A stretch of 8,818 nt of DNA, from the NCBI GenBank assembly GCA_007130745.1, contig SLRW01000112.1, positions 1 through 8,818 of the forward strand. The letters are read 5' to 3'. Made by a program: the position numbers and the translations under genes. Origin of the DNA: Gammaproteobacteria bacterium (GTDB taxonomy: Bacteria > Pseudomonadota > Gammaproteobacteria > UBA5335 > SLRW01). Below, one piece after another: positions 6,846 to 8,818 of the stretch (position 1 is its first letter; each line of letters opens with the position of its first letter). A model generated the notes under the pieces. The model was not told the DNA's origin. It did not search any database and saw nothing but the letters and a program-made list of their open reading frames with translations.

Positions 6846-6865
6846 ATTCCCGCGCAGTTGGGAAT
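6846..6865. repeat. dRS3-like 20-bp inverted repeat
   Basis: ATTCCC-GCGCAGTT-GGGAAT matches exactly the pattern ATTCCC-N8-GGGAAT that defines the dRS3 repeat of Neisseria. Similar GTCATTCCCGCG...GGGAATCCAG intergenic repeats are known in other Proteobacteria. Here it is preceded by ACGTC and followed by CCAGA, like those dispersed copies. It lies in the centre of the island. In Neisseria dRS3 is a known insertion target; any such role here is inference. Confidence 0.65.
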
Positions 6866-6943
6866 CCAGAAATCGCCTGCAGTGTATACCGGGTCCTTGC
6901 CCGTGAGGGGACGACGGCATCATAAGCCAGATTAATCTCCCAA

Positions 6944-7081
6944 CCCTTCATGTCCTGCATGTTCAGCTGTTCATCTCGCGAAAATTTCGCGTCCATTTCG
7001 CGGCCGTTCTTTTGCAGCAGTTCGGCGCGCGGGACGCATTTTCGGGTCGGCACCACGCATGCCCGCGACGTAACCACGTAA
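6944..7081 (-). repeat. right arm of the inverted repeat
   Basis: Read on the minus strand this arm begins next to the smr stop codon with TTACGTGGTTACGTCGCGGG (7081-7062), continues with the 32-base block (7004-6973) and ends with CATGCAGGACATGAAGGG (6961-6944). CGCGAAAATTTCGCG within the block is a perfect palindrome around a central A. The left-arm version differs by A to G and keeps a G-T wobble at that pair, which hints that the small fold is tolerated or maintained. Confidence 0.75.
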
Positions 7082-7091
7082 AACCAGGTAA

Positions 7092-7631
7092 TCACTTTTT
7101 TCTGAGAAGTACGTAAAGTGCGCCGGCGCCGCCGTCGGCGGGGCGCGCCGAGGCGTAGGCCAGGACATCATTGCTGCGGGTGAGCCAGCCGCCGATGCGG
7201 GATTTGATGGCCGGCGTGGCTTCGGCCGAGCGCAGGCCCTTGCCGTGAATGATGCGCACGCAACGGATATCCTCGGCTACACAGGTGTTGATGAATTGCG
7301 CGGTGGCCTGGCGTGCGGCGGCTACGGTCAGACCGTGCAGATCAAGTACGCGCTGCACGGCATACTGGCCCCGGCGCAGTTTGCGGCTGACCTTGTGCTG
7401 CACCCCGGAGCGGGCGAAGAACAACTGTTCATCAGGCTCAACATCAATGCCCGGGACCTCCTCAAGCGAGGCCTGCAGGACGTCTGCTTCTTCCTGGCGG
7501 CGGAAACGGGCCTGCGGCGCCGGCGGTTCGGGCCGCCTTTCCACGCGGTCATGACTCAGGGGCCGGACTTTACCCACGCTGGATCGGAACAGCTCGGCCT
7601 CGTCCGGGTCAATGTCGTGTTTGCGGCTCAT
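7092..7631 (-). CDS. Smr-domain protein, SmrA/YdaL type
   Basis: This is a stand-alone small MutS-related (Smr) domain protein of 179 residues. Such domains bind or cut nucleic acids; E. coli SmrB cleaves mRNA at collided ribosomes, and SmrA/YdaL is a related protein with reported endonuclease activity. The N-terminal half (1-75) is charged and probably flexible. The linker VSRKLRRGQY (81-90) leads into the Smr domain (about 93-177) with LDLHG (96-100), IIHGKG (127-132) and the closing GGAGALYVLLRK (167-178). The last part resembles E. coli YdaL (IIHGKG, GGSGACYVALRK) more than SmrB. The ATG at 7631 gives MSRKHDIDPDEAELFR with GGGGAG 10 bases upstream; an earlier in-frame start at 7700 adds 23 unlikely residues. 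It runs opposite to its neighbours, convergent with truD and divergent from surE. Its stop abuts the inverted repeat. Confidence 0.9.
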   Translation of the reverse strand: MSRKHDIDPDEAELFRSSVGKVRPLSHDRVERRPEPPAPQARFRRQEEADVLQASLEEVPGIDVEPDEQLFFARSGVQHKVSRKLRRGQYAVQRVLDLHGLTVAAARQATAQFINTCVAEDIRCVRIIHGKGLRSAEATPAIKSRIGGWLTRSNDVLAYASARPADGGAGALYVLLRKK

Positions 7632-7698
7632 GACAACGGGGCTCCCCAAAGCACATCGTACGGCGCTTATGCCGGTCTGCGGGAGGCGTATCCGGCGC

Positions 7699-7727
7699 AT
7701 GACGATGCAGGCTGCTTTCAGTATAGT
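7699..7727 (+). promoter_or_regulatory. candidate sigma70 promoter for surE
   Basis: ATGACG (7699-7704, 4/6 to TTGACA), 17 bases, then TATAGT (7722-7727, 5/6 to TATAAT) lie in the divergent smr-surE gap. Transcription would begin near 7734, leaving a leader of about 70 bases. The same spot read on the minus strand offers TATACT (7725-7720), a possible -10 for the smr gene with only a weak -35 (TTCAGT, 17-bp spacing). The two would overlap. Confidence 0.4.
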
Positions 7728-7746
7728 GGCTGCTTTTACAGAACTG

Positions 7747-7784
7747 AAACCGGTCGTCGGTTTGCGCGTCCGCGTATCGGTTTG
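7747..7784 (+). promoter_or_regulatory. three CGGTTT half-sites in the surE leader
   Basis: AAACCG-GTCGT-CGGTTT (7747-7763) is a perfect 6-bp inverted repeat, and TCGGTTTG is repeated at 7757-7764 and 7777-7784, a spacing of 20 bp (about two helical turns). The block lies just after the candidate surE promoter. It could be a protein-binding operator or a leader hairpin. No known regulator is recognised. Confidence 0.3.
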
Positions 7785-7805
7785 TGACAGCCTCAGGGGA
7801 AAAGC

Positions 7806-8561
7806 GTGCGGATTTTGCTGAGTAATGATGATGGCTGCCAGGCACCCGGTTTGCTGACGCTGCAGGATGTGATGGCCGAAATTGCCGAAGTCACCGTAGT
7901 GGCGCCGGATCGTAATCGCAGTGGCGCCAGCAATTCACTGACCCTGGATCGTCCCCTGCGGGTCTATGATCATGGTCGTCCCGGTGTGAGTTGCGTCGAT
8001 GGCACCCCCACAGATTGCGTGCACCTGGCGATTACCGGCTTGCTTGATCATGAGCCGGATATGGTGGTTTCGGGGGTGAATACCGGCGCCAATATGGGCG
8101 ACGATGTGCTCTATTCTGGCACGGTGGCGGCAGCTATGGAGGGGCGTTTCCTGGGGTTGCCGGCGATTGCCGTGTCACTGGTGTGTGAGCCGGATACTGA
8201 GCACAATTATGCCACTGCCGCGCGCGTGGCCCGGACCCTGGTACAGCGGCTGATGCGTGATCCGCTGCCGGCCGATACTATTCTTAATGTCAATGTGCCT
8301 GATGTGCGCTATGAGCAACTGCGGGGCTATGCCGCCACCCGTCTGGGCCGCCGTCATCGTGCCGAGCCACTGGTGCGTGATCGTGATCCGCGCCAGCGTC
8401 CAATTTACTGGATCGGGCCGGCCGGCTCCGAGGAAGACGCCGGGCCGGGGACGGATTTTTATGCCGTGGCGCGCAATCGAGTGTCGGTGACCCCGGTGCA
8501 GGTGGACCTCACGCGTTACGAGGGACTGGAAAAAATCGCCGGCTGGGTGGACGGACTTTAA
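7806..8561 (+). CDS. surE: 5'/3'-nucleotidase SurE
   Basis: SurE is a cytosolic metal-dependent phosphatase that removes phosphate from nucleoside 5'- and 3'-monophosphates (and in some species short polyphosphate); it is associated with stationary-phase survival. The 251-residue product (E. coli 253) has the metal site LSNDDG with Asp8 and Asp9, Ser39 in APDRNRSGASNSL, Asn92 in VVSGVNTGANMGDD and YSGTVAAAMEGR (103-114), all at the E. coli positions, plus YWIGP (201-205) and DAGPGTDFYAV (211-221). The GTG at 7806 has AGGGGA (7795-7800) 5 bases upstream and gives the family start MRILLSNDDG. pcm follows after 4 bp, a well-known pairing. The usual upstream neighbour truD is separated from it by the smr gene and the repeat island. 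Confidence 0.97.
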   Translation: MRILLSNDDGCQAPGLLTLQDVMAEIAEVTVVAPDRNRSGASNSLTLDRPLRVYDHGRPGVSCVDGTPTDCVHLAITGLLDHEPDMVVSGVNTGANMGDDVLYSGTVAAAMEGRFLGLPAIAVSLVCEPDTEHNYATAARVARTLVQRLMRDPLPADTILNVNVPDVRYEQLRGYAATRLGRRHRAEPLVRDRDPRQRPIYWIGPAGSEEDAGPGTDFYAVARNRVSVTPVQVDLTRYEGLEKIAGWVDGL

Positions 8562-8565
8562 AGCT

Positions 8566-8818
8566 ATGATGGAAAACAACCGCCAGGGCATTGGCATGAC
8601 CTCGCAGCGCACGCGCGGGCGGTTGGCCAAACGGCTGGAGGAGCGCGGCATCCGGGATCCGGCCGTGCTGCAGCAGATCCGGGATGTGCCCCGGCACCTG
8701 TTTGTGGACGAGGCGCTTTCCAGTCGCGCCTATGAGGATACCGCGCTGCCCATTGGACAGGGTCAGACGATTTCGCAGCCCTTTGTGGTAGCCCGCATGA
8801 CCGAGGCGCTGCGTCAGG
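8566..8818 (+). CDS. pcm: protein-L-isoaspartate O-methyltransferase (5' part)
   Basis: Pcm uses S-adenosylmethionine to methylate L-isoaspartyl residues in aged proteins and so starts their repair. Only the first 84 residues are inside the window; the SAM-binding GTGSGYQ region is beyond the end. Visible family features are MTSQRTRGRLAKRLEERGI, VPRHLFVDEALSSRAYEDTA and LPIGQGQTISQPFVVARMTEAL, which match Pcm of Pseudomonas and E. coli. The start is uncertain: ATGATG at 8566/8569 follows surE by 4-7 bp, while ATG 8596 would begin at MTSQRTR as in Pseudomonas. No start has a strong RBS. nlpD and rpoS commonly follow in related genomes, but that part is not shown. Confidence 0.93.
   Translation, partial: MMENNRQGIGMTSQRTRGRLAKRLEERGIRDPAVLQQIRDVPRHLFVDEALSSRAYEDTALPIGQGQTISQPFVVARMTEALRQ

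Larger units (their letters stand above)
6612..7095. repeat. large imperfect inverted-repeat island between convergent genes
   Basis: The 477 bases between truD and the smr gene hold no convincing gene. The left half (about 6615-6747) and the right half (about 6944-7081) match as reverse complements in three collinear blocks: 18/20 at 6615-6634 vs 7062-7081, 30/32 at 6682-6713 vs 6973-7004, and 19/23 at 6725-6747 vs 6944-6966. About 195 bases of less similar sequence lie between the arms, including a dRS3-like element. No transposase is present. It could be a MITE-like element, two opposed copies of a dispersed intergenic repeat, or a bidirectional terminator region. Which of these is open; the inverted symmetry itself is directly visible. 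Confidence 0.8.

Noticed and set aside
6676..6906. 76-codon plus-strand ORF in the intergenic island
   Set aside because: It runs through the repeat arm and the dRS3-like element, has a low-complexity start and no RBS, and its translation is what such repeats give by chance.
6844..7095. 83-codon minus-strand ORF in the intergenic island
   Set aside because: It begins at the repeat end, overlaps the smr stop and covers the right repeat arm and the dRS3-like element. There is no recognisable domain and no RBS.
7096..7101. T6 run near the smr stop as an intrinsic terminator
   Set aside because: The run encodes the terminal Lys-Lys of the smr product on the opposite strand and is not directly preceded by a compact GC stem on the plus strand.
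7245..7787. 180-codon plus-strand ORF opposite the smr gene
   Set aside because: It is antisense to the conserved Smr domain, whose LDLHG and HGKG motifs prove the minus strand is coding.

Overview
The window reads as a chromosomal housekeeping segment of a gammaproteobacterium with moderately high GC. The order pyrG-kdsA-eno-ftsB-ispD-ispF-truD, then surE-pcm, is the arrangement known from Pseudomonas and relatives, where nlpD and rpoS usually follow pcm. The protein sequences do not let me name a genus. The KdsA protein has the metal-dependent (class II) residues, unlike the E. coli enzyme, so a lineage outside the Enterobacteriaceae is likely.

Layout. Bases 1-122 are a leader with a GC-rich palindrome just before pyrG. 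Bases 123-6614 hold seven same-strand genes that are tightly packed. pyrG/kdsA overlap by 4 bp, ftsB/ispD and ispF/truD each overlap by 14 bp, and ispD/ispF are nearly contiguous. Only kdsA-eno (59 bp) and eno-ftsB (about 99 bp) have small gaps. The genes supply CTP (pyrG), the Kdo precursor of LPS (kdsA, whose later activation uses CTP), phosphoenolpyruvate (eno; PEP is a KdsA substrate), a divisome subunit (ftsB), two MEP isoprenoid steps (ispD, which uses CTP, and ispF) and a tRNA pseudouridine synthase (truD). CTP and PEP supply therefore sits beside CTP- and PEP-consuming enzymes.

Bases 6615-7091 are a non-coding island between the convergent genes truD and an smr gene. It is built as a large imperfect inverted repeat whose outer ends coincide with the stop codons of both flanking genes. 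Its centre carries a perfect 20-bp ATTCCC-N8-GGGAAT element of the type called dRS3 in Neisseria. This is the most unusual part of the window.

Bases 7092-7631 (minus strand) encode a stand-alone Smr-domain protein of the SmrA/YdaL type, inserted between truD and surE, which are usually adjacent. A 174-bp divergent intergenic region with a possible sigma70 promoter and three CGGTTT half-sites separates it from surE (7806-8561). pcm starts 4 bp after surE and is cut by the window end.

I see no CRISPR array, RNA gene, transposase, phage gene, defence gene or other clearly new multigene system. The notable points are the repeat island, a duplicated RBS/overlap design at the starts of ispD and truD, and the metal-type KdsA.
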